Positions 1 through 8,752 of a stretch of 64,000 nt of DNA are shown piece after piece; the first letter of the stretch is position 1; each line of letters opens with the position of its first letter. This stretch comes from Nocardia neocaledoniensis. Lineage in GTDB: Bacteria > Actinomycetota > Actinomycetes > Mycobacteriales > Mycobacteriaceae. Made by a program: the position numbers and the translations under genes. The stretch is from the NCBI RefSeq assembly GCF_029868625.1, contig NZ_JARWOJ010000195.1, positions 1-64,000 of the forward strand, written 5' to 3'. The notes below the pieces were generated by a model. That model was not told where the DNA came from. It made no database searches and worked only from the letters and a program-made list of their open reading frames with translations.

Positions 1-54
1 GCCGAGACGGATCGCGGAGACCTTCTCCGCGACACGAGCTTTGAGCGCTTCCAT
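1..54 (-). CDS. 5' end of an unidentified protein (partial at window edge)
   Basis: An ATG at 54-52 on the minus strand opens a frame that stays open to the window edge (18 codons, beginning MEALKARVAEK). A GGGAGG ribosome binding site lies about 11 bases upstream, which is the main reason to call a start here. The visible residues are too few to identify a family. The gene reads away from the poly-C tract just upstream, so its promoter region may be affected if that tract is an assembly artefact. Confidence 0.4.
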   Translation of the reverse strand, partial: MEALKARVAEKVSAIRLG

Positions 55-87
55 GGCACTGTTGACCTCCCACTTCACTAAATTTTT

Positions 88-133
<46 letters not shown>

Positions 134-176
134 ACCCGTTATCAACGATTCGAGAGACGCGATGACGATGCGCCGC

Positions 177-932
177 TCAGCCCCGGCTTGGGACCGGGTG
201 CGGTTCAACGATCGAGGCGGAGTCAGCGGAGGCTGCTTCCTCTTCGTACCGCCGGTCGATCGCCTTCAAAGTAAACACCGTGATCACCATGAACCACAGG
301 AAGAAGTCGGTCATCGGAATCCACCAGGCCAGGATCCCGTTCCAGGCGAACGGGCCGGTCTTGACATAGATCAACACGATCGGCGGCGCCATCTGGATGA
401 ACGCCATCAGTAGGCTGAAGTACCCGACCCAGCGCGGATACATCGGGGTGCGGCTCTGGTCGGACAAGATCGCGAGGCCGGTGGCACAGATCCAGACGAC
501 GAACGGCGGGAAGCCGACAACGAATGAGATCCATCCGAAGTCGTTGAGGATCTGGATGTTCTCCGCTGACTGGCTTTCCGGTCGGAAGGCGGCAGTGAAC
601 CACATCGTGATGGGCAGAATTATCAGTAGGGACGATGCAGCGAACGCGGCGATCTGAACGATAATGATCGTCGGGGCGACACCTCTGATTCGCCGTGTTT
701 GCCCGATGATTCCAGCACCGAACACGAGGTAAAACATCGTACCGAAATAGCACAACGCCAACCCGGTCCGAATGCCGTTCGGGTTTTCTCGGTAGATTTC
801 TGCGGTTCGCTCCGCGGTGTCATTCGGGCTCAAAGGCGGCAGAAACTTGGCAAACAGTACGAATCCGACAAAGAACAGCACTGCGAAAGCTACGCCGCCC
901 CAGGTACAGATAATCTCAATTCTACGTTTCAT
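177..932 (-). CDS. Integral membrane protein of unknown function
   Basis: 251 residues from an ATG preceded by AAAGGAG eight bases upstream; an upstream in-frame start at 977 lacks such a site. The protein has about six hydrophobic segments: one near the N-terminus after MKRRIEII, one around residues 55-75, one at 85-110, one at 130-155, one at 165-190 and one near the C-terminus, followed by an acidic, charged tail. I recognise no catalytic motif. It lies 87 bases downstream of the P450 gene on the same strand, so it may be co-transcribed with the P450 and the phosphotransferase. A role in substrate or product movement is only a guess. Confidence 0.75.
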   Translation of the reverse strand: MKRRIEIICTWGGVAFAVLFFVGFVLFAKFLPPLSPNDTAERTAEIYRENPNGIRTGLALCYFGTMFYLVFGAGIIGQTRRIRGVAPTIIIVQIAAFAASSLLIILPITMWFTAAFRPESQSAENIQILNDFGWISFVVGFPPFVVWICATGLAILSDQSRTPMYPRWVGYFSLLMAFIQMAPPIVLIYVKTGPFAWNGILAWWIPMTDFFLWFMVITVFTLKAIDRRYEEEAASADSASIVEPHPVPSRG

Positions 933-1019
933 GGCGCGAGCTCCTTTGCTTCGCTGAAGTGTTCCGGCCCAATCCACACGGGGGGTTCGATCCTCGCCGG
1001 TGTCACAGGTTTGCAGTGA

Positions 1020-2255
1020 TCAGACATCCCACTCGAACTCGAGCTTCTCGGGACGGTGGAAGATCATCCCATCCTGCACCTGGATCTGCTGGTCTGGCAC
1101 GACGCGCAGATTTGGTAGACGGGTGATAGCGGTTTCGATTGCGATACGCGCGTCAAGACGCGCAACGGACTGTCCGATGCAAGCATGGATTCCGCCGCCG
1201 AAGTGCATACTGTTGCGCATCTCTGTGGCGTCACGGTCGATGTTGAACTTTTCCGGGCACTCGAACCGGGACTCATCGTTGTTGGCGGACTGTACCAGCG
1301 CGAAGATGTTCGAGCCGGCGGGGATCTGCTGTCCGTGGAACTCGACGTCCTGCTTGACCCGACGCACGACACCGCGGGCTGGTGTCAAACGTCGCAACGA
1401 CTCCTCGACAACCTTCGGGACCAGGGTCAGATCGTCGCGTACCCGGGCCAGAAGTTCCGGCTGCTCGCACAGTTTGTACAGCGAGTAACTGATGGCACCT
1501 GCGCTGGTCTCAAATCCGGCGATGACAAGCTGGCCTACAACACCGAGGACCTCACGGTCGGTCAGCCTCTTCTCGTCTCGCTCCTGCGCCAGAATCAAAC
1601 CGCTGATGAGGTCGTCACCCGGGTTTTGGCGGCGAGCGGCGATCGCGTCAGTCAGGTACTCGCTGAAGCCGACTTGCTCTCGAGCCAGCTCCAACCGTCG
1701 CTCATCGGAGATCGTGGGCACAAAGAGCTCGGTGATGCCAAGGGTCCACTGATGGAACTGCTTGTGATCCTCCGGCGAGACGCCGAGGATCTTGATCAGT
1801 ACCTGAACCGGCATCGGAGTCGCGAACCTGTCGACCAGATCCGCGTGCCCGAGGGGAATCAGCGGCTCGATGAGGCTGGTTGCGGCCTCACGGATCTGGC
1901 CTTCCCGCTTCGCGACGGCGGCCGGGGTCAAGGGCTTCGCGGCGAGTTTGCGAATGCGGTCGTGCTCAGGCGGATCAGTGTTGACCAAAGCCGGCTGCCA
2001 CGGAGCGTATCCGTGCGGCAGGGACTCCTTTACCTCGTCGGGAATGTCCCCGACGAGATCGGAGGGCATGGCACCGAATCGTTCCGAGTCGCGAACCACG
2101 GTGAGTACATCGTCATACCGGCTCAAAATCCAGGCATCGAGTTCAGGAACGTGCAGCACGGGCGCGTGCTGGCGGAGCTCCTTGAACATCGGACAGGTGT
2201 CCCACATGCCCCGGAAGGCTTCCATCATCGATGGTCCTGCCGTCTGTTCAGTCAT
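1020..2255 (-). CDS. Cytochrome P450 monooxygenase
   Basis: 411 residues, a normal length for a bacterial class I P450. The I-helix oxygen-binding motif AGFETS is at residues 246-251, the ExxR pair is E285/R288, and the haem-binding loop is HFGGGIHACIG with the thiolate ligand C359. The start ATG follows GGAGG. The protein is soluble, with no signal peptide, and needs a ferredoxin and a reductase for electrons. Candidates in this window are the 3Fe-4S ferredoxin at 38017 and the reductase at 7297, which share the same upstream operator type. It follows the phosphotransferase by 158 bases on the same strand. The likely reaction is hydroxylation of a lipophilic substrate; I cannot assign the CYP family or substrate. 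Confidence 0.96.
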   Translation of the reverse strand: MTEQTAGPSMMEAFRGMWDTCPMFKELRQHAPVLHVPELDAWILSRYDDVLTVVRDSERFGAMPSDLVGDIPDEVKESLPHGYAPWQPALVNTDPPEHDRIRKLAAKPLTPAAVAKREGQIREAATSLIEPLIPLGHADLVDRFATPMPVQVLIKILGVSPEDHKQFHQWTLGITELFVPTISDERRLELAREQVGFSEYLTDAIAARRQNPGDDLISGLILAQERDEKRLTDREVLGVVGQLVIAGFETSAGAISYSLYKLCEQPELLARVRDDLTLVPKVVEESLRRLTPARGVVRRVKQDVEFHGQQIPAGSNIFALVQSANNDESRFECPEKFNIDRDATEMRNSMHFGGGIHACIGQSVARLDARIAIETAITRLPNLRVVPDQQIQVQDGMIFHRPEKLEFEWDV

Positions 2256-2413
2256 TGCTCATCCTCCAGATGATCGTTCCAAGTCACACGACCGGATCGC
2301 AGGGTGGTCGGTCGCGCGCTCAATGTGACAAAGCGATAGGGAGTGAACCCCTTCAACTGGCCCGGCATGTCCGCTGCTAAAGAACGCTGGTCGGACGTGC
2401 CACGGACCAGATG

Positions 2414-3529
2414 TCACTTCAGGCCGGCAACCGCAACTGAATCCAGGTCGATCGCCATATCGGCATATCGACGGATCTGATCGACGATCAGGCGGTCACC
2501 GCGCTCGGTCGATTCGACTTGGCTCGCTGCACCCACGAACAAGAAGACGCCATAGAGCGCGCCTTCCCGATAGGACGCCCAGCACTCGTCGAAGGCGAAC
2601 CCTGTCACCCCGGCGCCGAGCAACTGCTGGTGGTAGTCGGTGATCAGGTCGCGCTCGGCCGAACGGCGCGTCTCCGTCGACAGCGAAGAACCGAGGAAGT
2701 AGGCGGGGTCGACTCCGGGGGGGCCGAGTCGCACTGTCTGGAAGTCGATGACGGTTGCGGTGCCGGCGTCCGAGTCGGTGCCGAACATGATGTTGTCGGT
2801 GCGGAAGTCACCGTGCTGAACGACCGTCGGCGACTTCCAGCTGCGAACCCACTCACCCGCCCGGGGCAGTACCGACTCAAACAGCTGCACGTGCTCGGGT
2901 TCGAGGCCGTGACCGAAACGGTCGAGGAACGGTACGAGTCCTGCCGAGAGGCCATCGAAGATTCCGAACGTGCGAGCCGGGTTAGCGATCCATTCCAGCT
3001 CGTGGAGCGCAGGTGAGTTCCACAGGGGCGCTTGGAAATTGACCAGCTGACGCAGCACGCTGGCGCATTCGTCGAGGCTTGAGGCCTGCAGCACGTCACC
3101 GGGCCGGGTTCGACCGCTGAGGTCTTCGAGAACCAAGTTGAAAAGGTTCGAGCCGGGATCGAAGTAGGAGTGGTAGCACTTCGGCAAGCTCATCTCGGTG
3201 AGCTGCGGAGCGATGTCGCGATAGAACGAGGTTTCCAGCTCGTACAGGCCCATCGCCTGCGCCAGTCCAGAGCTTCCCGGGTCGTCGGTGGGGAACTTCA
3301 CGACGACTGAGGTCGGAGCCGTGGTCTTATCGGCATAGGTCAACGTCGCCCGGACCATTCGGGCGAGGAGGCCGCCGCCGATAGGTGCGAGCGCGACCTC
3401 CGCGATGCCCGGAGTACCTGGCGCTGCCTTCAGCACGGACTGGAACCAGTCGGTAGTCATGTCTGCGGTGCTCATCGCCACGGCAACGGGTTCCCGGGCC
3501 TCGGTGCCCTGGGTAGCGGACTGCGTCAT
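2414..3529 (-). CDS. Aminoglycoside/choline-kinase-like phosphotransferase
   Basis: 371 residues from an ATG with GGAG upstream; a longer start at 3553 is less well supported. The catalytic loop HGDFRTDN and the metal-binding VIDFQ, spaced about 20 residues apart, are the hallmarks of the APH/EcKL-type small-molecule kinase fold. It would transfer phosphate from ATP to a hydroxyl or similar group of a metabolite; the substrate is unknown. It is the first gene of a probable operon (phosphotransferase, P450, membrane protein) and is divergent from the DUF7064-like gene, with an AT-rich operator copy on each side of the intergenic region. Relatives are common in actinobacterial steroid and lipid catabolic islands, but no precise role can be assigned. 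Confidence 0.85.
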   Translation of the reverse strand: MTQSATQGTEAREPVAVAMSTADMTTDWFQSVLKAAPGTPGIAEVALAPIGGGLLARMVRATLTYADKTTAPTSVVVKFPTDDPGSSGLAQAMGLYELETSFYRDIAPQLTEMSLPKCYHSYFDPGSNLFNLVLEDLSGRTRPGDVLQASSLDECASVLRQLVNFQAPLWNSPALHELEWIANPARTFGIFDGLSAGLVPFLDRFGHGLEPEHVQLFESVLPRAGEWVRSWKSPTVVQHGDFRTDNIMFGTDSDAGTATVIDFQTVRLGPPGVDPAYFLGSSLSTETRRSAERDLITDYHQQLLGAGVTGFAFDECWASYREGALYGVFLFVGAASQVESTERGDRLIVDQIRRYADMAIDLDSVAVAGLK

Positions 3530-3579
3530 ACGTATCTTTCTCCTGCTGTGCACGGATGACCGGGCGGGCCGGCCTCGAT

Positions 3580-3602
3580 TTTTAATCGATAATAGATTTC
3601 GA
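3580..3602. promoter_or_regulatory. AT-rich operator, site 1 (phosphotransferase promoter)
   Basis: Half-sites AATC and GATT separated by seven bases (AATC-GATAATA-GATT), flanked by T-rich sequence, 50 bases upstream of the phosphotransferase start. It is a good match to the recurrent element described in the findings. Confidence 0.75.
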
Positions 3603-3905
3603 CGAACTCATGCATGCCAGTCGAATACTGTGTTCGAACAGTATGTATGCTAGCTGGAGTGTTGTCAATCACATCTCCTTGGCGCACCCATGAGTGGCCT
3701 GCCAGCCACCCTCAGGAGCCGCAGCCCGACCGGCCGAACCCTCGCGATTTAGTGGCTTCTAACTGCAACAAGAGCGGCGCCGAGGACGGGACGCGACCGG
3801 ACCGAGGCGCACACGCCACGCCTAGGCCTTGCGCTCCATGCGCCGTTCCCGGACAGTCACGTCGGGTCCGCCTGCGACTCCAGGCGCTCGCTACACGTCG
3901 AGGCT

Positions 3906-3930
3906 CGATTGTGAACCAATATTAAAAATC
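3906..3930. promoter_or_regulatory. AT-rich operator, site 2 (DUF7064-like gene promoter)
   Basis: Spacer GAACCAA followed by TATTAAAA. The right half and spacer match the recurrent element, while the left half (TTGT) is degenerate. It lies about 175 bases upstream of the gene starting at 4104. The rest of the 550-base divergent intergenic region shows no gene. Confidence 0.5.
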
Positions 3931-4103
3931 TCCTTGACCGATGTCCGCTTTGATGCCTACGGTGGACACGCCGTCGATGACGGCGCGCGCGAGCAGGCCC
4001 GCCGCGATCGGGGATCGAGTATCACACCATCACCCCTGAGGTCCGGATTCCCACAGCATCAGCGTCTCTCGCCGGATCCACACATCAATACCTAGGAGCA
4101 GGA

Positions 4104-5177
4104 ATGGGCTGGAGCGACGAGGTCAACGCCGCTGATGAGTACTTCCACAAGCACAGCGACGACCCCTACTGGAGTGAGAACAGTCTGCTCGGATTCACGG
4201 TGCCGGAGCGGAATCTGTGCGGCTTCATCTATTTCTACTTCCGGCCGAACATGAACCTTGTGGTCGCCGGCCCAGCGATCTGGGATCACACCGGCGAGGA
4301 CGTGTACAACTGCAAGTACTACGGCTGGGATCAGCACCTGGCCATCCCTGAAGGCGCCCAGATGTTCGACTTCGAATTGTCGAACTCGCTGTCTTGTAAA
4401 ATGATCGAGCCTCAGCGGGAATACCGGTTCGGCTACGACCGACATGGTGTCAAGATCGATCTCACTTGGACGGCCGTAGCCGAGCCGCACTACATGAAGT
4501 TGTCCAAGACCGGCGAGGAAGACCCCGGCATCGCGAACTGGGTATCCAAGGATGGGGAGTACTCCGTCGGGCACTACGAGCAGGCAGGGCGCTTCCGCGG
4601 TACCGTCGAGGTCGAGGGTGAGGTGTTCGACATCGATTGCGGCGCCCTGCGCGACCGGGGATGGGGTCCGCGGCACGCGGACATCAAAGATCCATTGCGA
4701 GCTGGCTGGCCCTATGTCTTCGCATCGGCAGAGAGCGGATGGCACCTCTACGATCCTCAGACCACGCTGTCGTTCGACGAAGACCCGATCGAAGGCACGA
4801 CTGAGACGGTGACGACTGGCTTCTACATCCGCGACGGGATCAAGGCCCGTGTTGTCGATGGAACTCGGCGAGCTACACGCGGCCGAGACGGCAGGGTGCT
4901 CACCCAGGTCATCGACTGCGTCGACGAGCTCGGCAGGGAACTTCACGCAGTCGGCCAGTCGATGAACTGGCTCAAGTGGCCGGTCAACAGCGACATCATG
5001 AACTGGTGGTCGCTGGTGAAATGGGAGTACGACGGCCAGGTCGTGTACGGCGAGGACCAGGACTTCATGAACTTCCGGCACTACCGCAAGTACTGGAAGC
5101 GCCTGCTGGAGACGGATCCCGGCTTGATGCACTGCTTCCCGCCCTCGCCCGACTACCCACCGTACGGCCAGCCGTGA
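4104..5177 (+). CDS. DUF7064/DUF7065-like protein of unknown function
   Basis: 357 residues, with a GGAGCAGGA site just before the ATG. The sequence is rich in W, Y and G, with beta-strand-like alternation (for example GWDQHLAIPEGAQMFDFEL and DIDCGALRDRGWGPR), typical of the two-domain lipocalin-like proteins annotated DUF7064/DUF7065 in mycobacteria and rhodococci. No signal peptide or membrane segment is visible. Such proteins commonly lie beside APH-like phosphotransferases, as here. The family assignment is from memory of its general appearance, and the biochemical role is unknown. Binding or remodelling of a lipophilic ligand is an inference from the fold class only. Confidence 0.75.
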   Translation: MGWSDEVNAADEYFHKHSDDPYWSENSLLGFTVPERNLCGFIYFYFRPNMNLVVAGPAIWDHTGEDVYNCKYYGWDQHLAIPEGAQMFDFELSNSLSCKMIEPQREYRFGYDRHGVKIDLTWTAVAEPHYMKLSKTGEEDPGIANWVSKDGEYSVGHYEQAGRFRGTVEVEGEVFDIDCGALRDRGWGPRHADIKDPLRAGWPYVFASAESGWHLYDPQTTLSFDEDPIEGTTETVTTGFYIRDGIKARVVDGTRRATRGRDGRVLTQVIDCVDELGRELHAVGQSMNWLKWPVNSDIMNWWSLVKWEYDGQVVYGEDQDFMNFRHYRKYWKRLLETDPGLMHCFPPSPDYPPYGQP

Positions 5178-5290
5178 GGCGTAGCGCTCGGGACCGTTCG
5201 ACGTGCATTTGCCATCGTCTGCCCGCGTCAGCAGGCTCTGTACAGTCGAACTTCGACGCAGGACGACGATGACCCTGCACGCATGATGTG

Positions 5291-5323
5291 ACTGGGTTGT
5301 CCGCTGCAAGCGGACAACCCAGT
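5291..5323. promoter_or_regulatory. 33-bp perfect inverted repeat upstream of TetR
   Basis: Two perfect 15-base arms (left arm ACTGGGTTGTCCGCT) around a 3-base centre GCA. The repeat ends nine bases before the GTG at 5332. There is no T-run, so an operator for the adjacent TetR gene (TTGTCCGC...GCGGACAA is a typical TetR-operator look) is favoured over a terminator for the gene ending at 5177. It could serve both roles. Confidence 0.7.
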
Positions 5324-5331
5324 CGTACAAT

Positions 5332-6024
5332 GTGTCGATACCAATTGCCATCGCCAGTGGAGAGAGGTGGACCCGCGCAGTGGTGCGACCAGCTGTCCGG
5401 AAAGTACGTGCCACACGAGCGGAAAGACGAGACCAGATCGCACAAAAACTGTTGTCCGCCGCGGAGCGCTTCGTCGTCGATGGGGCGAGCTTCACTGAGA
5501 TCAGCGTCGAACAACTGATCACAGAGGCTGAGATCGCGCGGTCAACGTTTTACATGTACTTCGAAGACAAGGGAGCACTACTTCTCGAGCTCACCGACAG
5601 GGTCACCGTCACCATGGGCCAAGCAGCTCTTGCCTGGCTGGAACTGCCACCGAAATCAAGCCGATCCCAGTTGAGGGACGCGCTCAACCGGGTAGTCGAG
5701 GCATACTTCACTCATCGTCATATTCTTGCCGCGGTCGCCGAGGCCGCAGCGTACGACCCGCGCGTCAGGGCGCAGTACGGCGAGGTGATGGCGCGCAGAA
5801 TCGAATTCATCACCGAACACTTCCTGGAACAGCAGCGACAGGGCGCCGTCCGACCAGATGTCGACGTACCGTCGGTGACTCCCTGGATTACGTGGATGAT
5901 AGAGCGTTGCCTATACCAGTGGTTGGGCCACGATACACGTGACCAGTCGGAATTTACGACCCCGGATTTTACAGAAGGGCTGACCAGCGTCATTTGGTAT
6001 ACCTTCTACGAGGGCATCGGTTGA
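5332..6024 (+). CDS. TetR/AcrR-family transcriptional regulator
   Basis: 230 residues from GTG 5332. The N-terminal helix-turn-helix spans about residues 45-75 (SVEQLITEAEIARSTFYMYF is the recognition part), followed by a ligand-binding helical domain. The start is uncertain: GTG 5332 lies right after the perfect palindrome and has no clear ribosome site, while in-frame GTGs at 5380 and 5383 follow GGAGAGAGG by 12-15 bases. The palindrome placement suggests autoregulation. It is 150 bases downstream of the DUF7064-like gene on the same strand, so that gene may be a target. The ligand is unknown. Confidence 0.9.
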   Translation: MSIPIAIASGERWTRAVVRPAVRKVRATRAERRDQIAQKLLSAAERFVVDGASFTEISVEQLITEAEIARSTFYMYFEDKGALLLELTDRVTVTMGQAALAWLELPPKSSRSQLRDALNRVVEAYFTHRHILAAVAEAAAYDPRVRAQYGEVMARRIEFITEHFLEQQRQGAVRPDVDVPSVTPWITWMIERCLYQWLGHDTRDQSEFTTPDFTEGLTSVIWYTFYEGIG

Positions 6025-6266
6025 GTGAGCTGGCCAGCGGCTATCTTTTGAGCCGGCCCGGCGGAAGTAACAGTCATGGAGCATGGCAGACATCATTGTG
6101 TAATCTTCCTATGGTGGTATTGAGTTTACGTAGAACGTCAGCGCGGATGATCTAGGCCTTCCGGAGCATCGGCATCCACACTTCCGATGCTCCCGGCCGT
6201 CATCAAAGAACGCTCAGTGGACGCATATTTGGCGAAATTGTACCCACAGCCTGCCGACGGAGACCC

Positions 6267-6860
6267 ATGGCCACCAAGAAGCAGTACTTCGATACCGCGC
6301 TTGAAATGCTCAATACCTGTGGATACGGGAGCCTCAAACAAGCATCGCTATGTCGCAGTCTCGGGGTGACTACGGGTTCGTTCTACCACTACTTTGGCGA
6401 CTGGCACGACTTTACTGCACAGTTTCTCGACAACTGGCTGGCCCGGAGCAACACAGGGCTCGATTTCGCCGCCAGCCCGAAGGTACGCAAAGAACGGCTC
6501 GAATCCCTGCTCCGCTTTGGTACGACTCTCCCCCATCGTGCCGAAGCAGCGCTGCGGGTGTGGAGCGAACTCGATGCCCAGGCCTTCGAGATGCAATCCA
6601 GGATGGATCAACGCCGTATCGAGGTCGCCACTGAGGTTCTGCAAGATCCTCTTGATGCCCTATCGGCACAGCAACTGGCGGTCAGATGCCTGTATACGCT
6701 GATCGGATATCAGCACCTTCGGATAGGCGTAGGCTACCCCCCGCTGAAACCACTACTTCGAGAGATCGTTCGGCCGGCGCTCGGCACCCGTACACCGCTC
6801 GATTTGACGGAGTCGGAGAAATCCTCACCGCATCCGAGTGCGATAAATGTACGCGTGTAG
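6267..6860 (+). CDS. TetR-family regulator (paralogue of the one at 12429)
   Basis: 197 residues. The helix-turn-helix ends in GVTTGSFYHYFGDW. The whole protein aligns by eye with the TetR at 12429 (shared DYF/QYFDxALE start, GYGxxK, LGVTTGSFYxYF, LPHRAEAxxRxWS, GYQ near the C-terminus), so the two are paralogues. It lies on the plus strand in front of a small minus-strand ORF and the ferredoxin reductase gene. The 240 bases upstream hold no clear palindrome and no copy of the AT-rich operator. The regulated genes and ligand are unknown. Confidence 0.9.
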   Translation: MATKKQYFDTALEMLNTCGYGSLKQASLCRSLGVTTGSFYHYFGDWHDFTAQFLDNWLARSNTGLDFAASPKVRKERLESLLRFGTTLPHRAEAALRVWSELDAQAFEMQSRMDQRRIEVATEVLQDPLDALSAQQLAVRCLYTLIGYQHLRIGVGYPPLKPLLREIVRPALGTRTPLDLTESEKSSPHPSAINVRV

Positions 6861-6870
6861 GCGCCCAGTA

Positions 6871-7287
6871 TTACCTAGCCACCCATAAAGCCCGGCATGG
6901 CAAGGGCGTCATATCCGGATGTACGTCACCATCTATGGTGACTTCGACATCAGATCGACGTTTGGCCATCTCTTCAGCGAAACGGGCTGCTTCTGTCCGG
7001 TCGCATTGGAAATCGAGTATTACTCCGAAGCGCGTAAAGATCGCACGCACATGCCGACGTCTCGTATCAGGAACGCACCGACCCAGCTCTATGAGATAGG
7101 CCAGCGCGGCCTGACGTTGCGCACACAGCGACCCGCGCCAGTGGGCATGTCGCTGCATAATCCGATGTGCCAGTTCGATCGTGAGATCAGTCGGCGTTAG
7201 TTCGCATGAGCCGAACAGGTCCGAGGCGAGCGGCGAGTGTCCGACACGATACGGAAACCGCTGTGAATTCCAGAACATCCGGGCCAC
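6871..7287 (-). CDS. Small hypothetical protein
   Basis: 138 codons from GTG 7287; in-frame ATGs exist further in. The central part, around LAHRIMQRHAHWRG...CAQRQAALAYLIELGRCVPDTRRR, resembles small uncharacterised actinobacterial proteins with a cysteine and a short helical segment ending in VPDTRR. Codon choice is plausible for the genome but less GC-biased than the neighbouring genes. It ends close to the TetR gene that runs the other way and lies just downstream of the ferredoxin reductase gene. It could be an over-called ORF; function unknown. Confidence 0.4.
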   Translation of the reverse strand: MARMFWNSQRFPYRVGHSPLASDLFGSCELTPTDLTIELAHRIMQRHAHWRGSLCAQRQAALAYLIELGRCVPDTRRRHVRAIFTRFGVILDFQCDRTEAARFAEEMAKRRSDVEVTIDGDVHPDMTPLPCRALWVAR

Positions 7288-7296
7288 CCGCCAACA

Positions 7297-8529
7297 TTAT
7301 GTGATCGGCGCACGCCGCTTCGCTTCAGCGAAGGCCAGGGCGTCGATCCAGCTTGTCTTCTTCATGAGAAGTCCGCGGTATTTCATGATGATCGACTGCC
7401 CGTTGATCGTCAGGACCCCTGCGAGCCTGTCACCCTCACGGTAGAGGGCGACGCAACGCCCATCCCGATCGAGATCGCCGTCGACGACACGGACTTCGTC
7501 GACCGCCGGAACACCCACAAACTGAATGCGGCTGTCGTACCAATCGGACCAGAAGTACGGGACTGTGGAATACGGCTTCGCGGCATCGGGGTCGAGTGCA
7601 TTCCTGGCCGCGAAAGCGCCCTGCTCCGCTGCGCTGGTCCAGTGTTCCAGTCGCATTGAGCGCTCGAAGAGTGGGTTGTACCACTGCGCTACGTCGCCCG
7701 CGGCGTACACTCCGTCCACGCCAGACCAGAGGGTGGCGTCACACACCACGCCGTTGTCCAGAGTAAGTCCTGAACCTTCGAGCCAATTTGTTGCCGGCAC
7801 CGCACCGATGCCGACCACGACGAGGTCGGCATCGATCGTTGTTCCGTCAGCCATACGTACACGTTCGACGCGGCCGTTGCCCTCCAGCCCAGCAACGCCC
7901 ACGCCGCAACGCAAATCGGTGCCGTTTCGCTCATGCAGCGTCGAACACAACGGCCCCATGACCCCGCCGATAGACCGGACCAGTGGCGTCGGCAGCGCTT
8001 CGATGACCGTCACCTCGAGCCCGCGTTTGCGGGCGCCGGACGCTACCTCCGACCCGATGAAGCCAGCTCCGATGACCACCGTGCGGGCACCGGAATCCAG
8101 CGCCCGCCGCACCGCGACGGCGTCGTCGAGAGTGCGGAGGGTGTGCACGCCTTCCAGTCCCTCCGATCCCGGCAATCGCCTCGCCGATGCGCCCGTCGCG
8201 ATGACCAGTGCCCCGTAAGAGATCCGGTCTCCGCCGACCTCGACGACACGGGCCTCGGTATCAAGACTTGTGGCGGGCGATCCCAGGACCAGATCGACGC
8301 CGAGTTCAGTGCGCAGGTGCTCCGCGGTCCGGAACTCCGTCGAATCCGGTTCCTCGTTCTCACCGAGCGGATCGAGATATGCCTTCGACAACGGCGGCCG
8401 GTCATAGGGCAGGTGATGTTCCGCGCCAACCATGGTCACCGTGCCGGAGAATCCGGCCTTCCGCGCAGCCTCCACCGCACGTAGCCCGGCAAGGCTAGCT
8501 CCCACGACGGTCAGATTCTCGATTGCCAT
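7297..8529 (-). CDS. FAD/NAD(P)-dependent ferredoxin reductase
   Basis: 410 residues starting at MAIENLTVVGASLAG, with AAGGAG upstream; a longer ORF start at 8625 is unlikely. The FAD-binding Rossmann motif VGASLAG is at residues 9-15, followed by the characteristic DRPPLSK segment, the NAD(P)-binding motif VVIGAGFIGSEVA near residue 150, and the second FAD motif VYAAGDVA. This is the putidaredoxin/rubredoxin-reductase type that passes electrons from NAD(P)H to a small ferredoxin for P450 or Rieske oxygenases. It has its own operator copy (8656-8677), so it is probably expressed with the P450 at 1020, the ferredoxin at 38017 and the Rieske oxygenase at 32764 although it is not adjacent to them. 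Confidence 0.93.
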   Translation of the reverse strand: MAIENLTVVGASLAGLRAVEAARKAGFSGTVTMVGAEHHLPYDRPPLSKAYLDPLGENEEPDSTEFRTAEHLRTELGVDLVLGSPATSLDTEARVVEVGGDRISYGALVIATGASARRLPGSEGLEGVHTLRTLDDAVAVRRALDSGARTVVIGAGFIGSEVASGARKRGLEVTVIEALPTPLVRSIGGVMGPLCSTLHERNGTDLRCGVGVAGLEGNGRVERVRMADGTTIDADLVVVGIGAVPATNWLEGSGLTLDNGVVCDATLWSGVDGVYAAGDVAQWYNPLFERSMRLEHWTSAAEQGAFAARNALDPDAAKPYSTVPYFWSDWYDSRIQFVGVPAVDEVRVVDGDLDRDGRCVALYREGDRLAGVLTINGQSIIMKYRGLLMKKTSWIDALAFAEAKRRAPIT

Positions 8530-8655
8530 ATCCGTTCCTACTCCTTCGTTCTGTGGTCTTGCCACGCCGAGGTCCCGAACTGTCGATCCCGCCGGATTGG
8601 GTTCTGGAGCGACGCTGCCATGCAACGCATTGCCATCATCAGACGCCGCAAAGAA

Positions 8656-8677
8656 TTTAATTGAAAGTAAATTAAAT
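8656..8677. promoter_or_regulatory. AT-rich operator, site 3 (ferredoxin reductase promoter)
   Basis: AATT-GAAAGTA-AATT followed by AAAT, a symmetrical match to the recurrent element, about 130 bases upstream of the reductase start. It closely resembles site 20 at 61888. Confidence 0.75.
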
Positions 8678-8752
8678 ACATGCGTGGCGTCAAGTACCGC
8701 CTGCCTCCGTGGTTCGGCCGACTCAGAACCGTGTAAGCCCCCTACCCCGCAC

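Noticed and set aside
1185..2273. 362-residue open frame antisense to the P450 gene
   Set aside because: Shadow frame of a gene with clear haem and I-helix motifs.
4092..5522. 476-residue open frame antisense to the DUF7064-like gene
   Set aside because: It mirrors a gene with a good ribosome site and protein-like composition; the antisense product is rich in V, R and H without any family pattern, a common effect of high GC content.
6085..6120. TAATCTTCC region upstream of the TetR at 6267 as an operator copy
   Set aside because: Only one half-site resembles the element; the other half is GC-rich.
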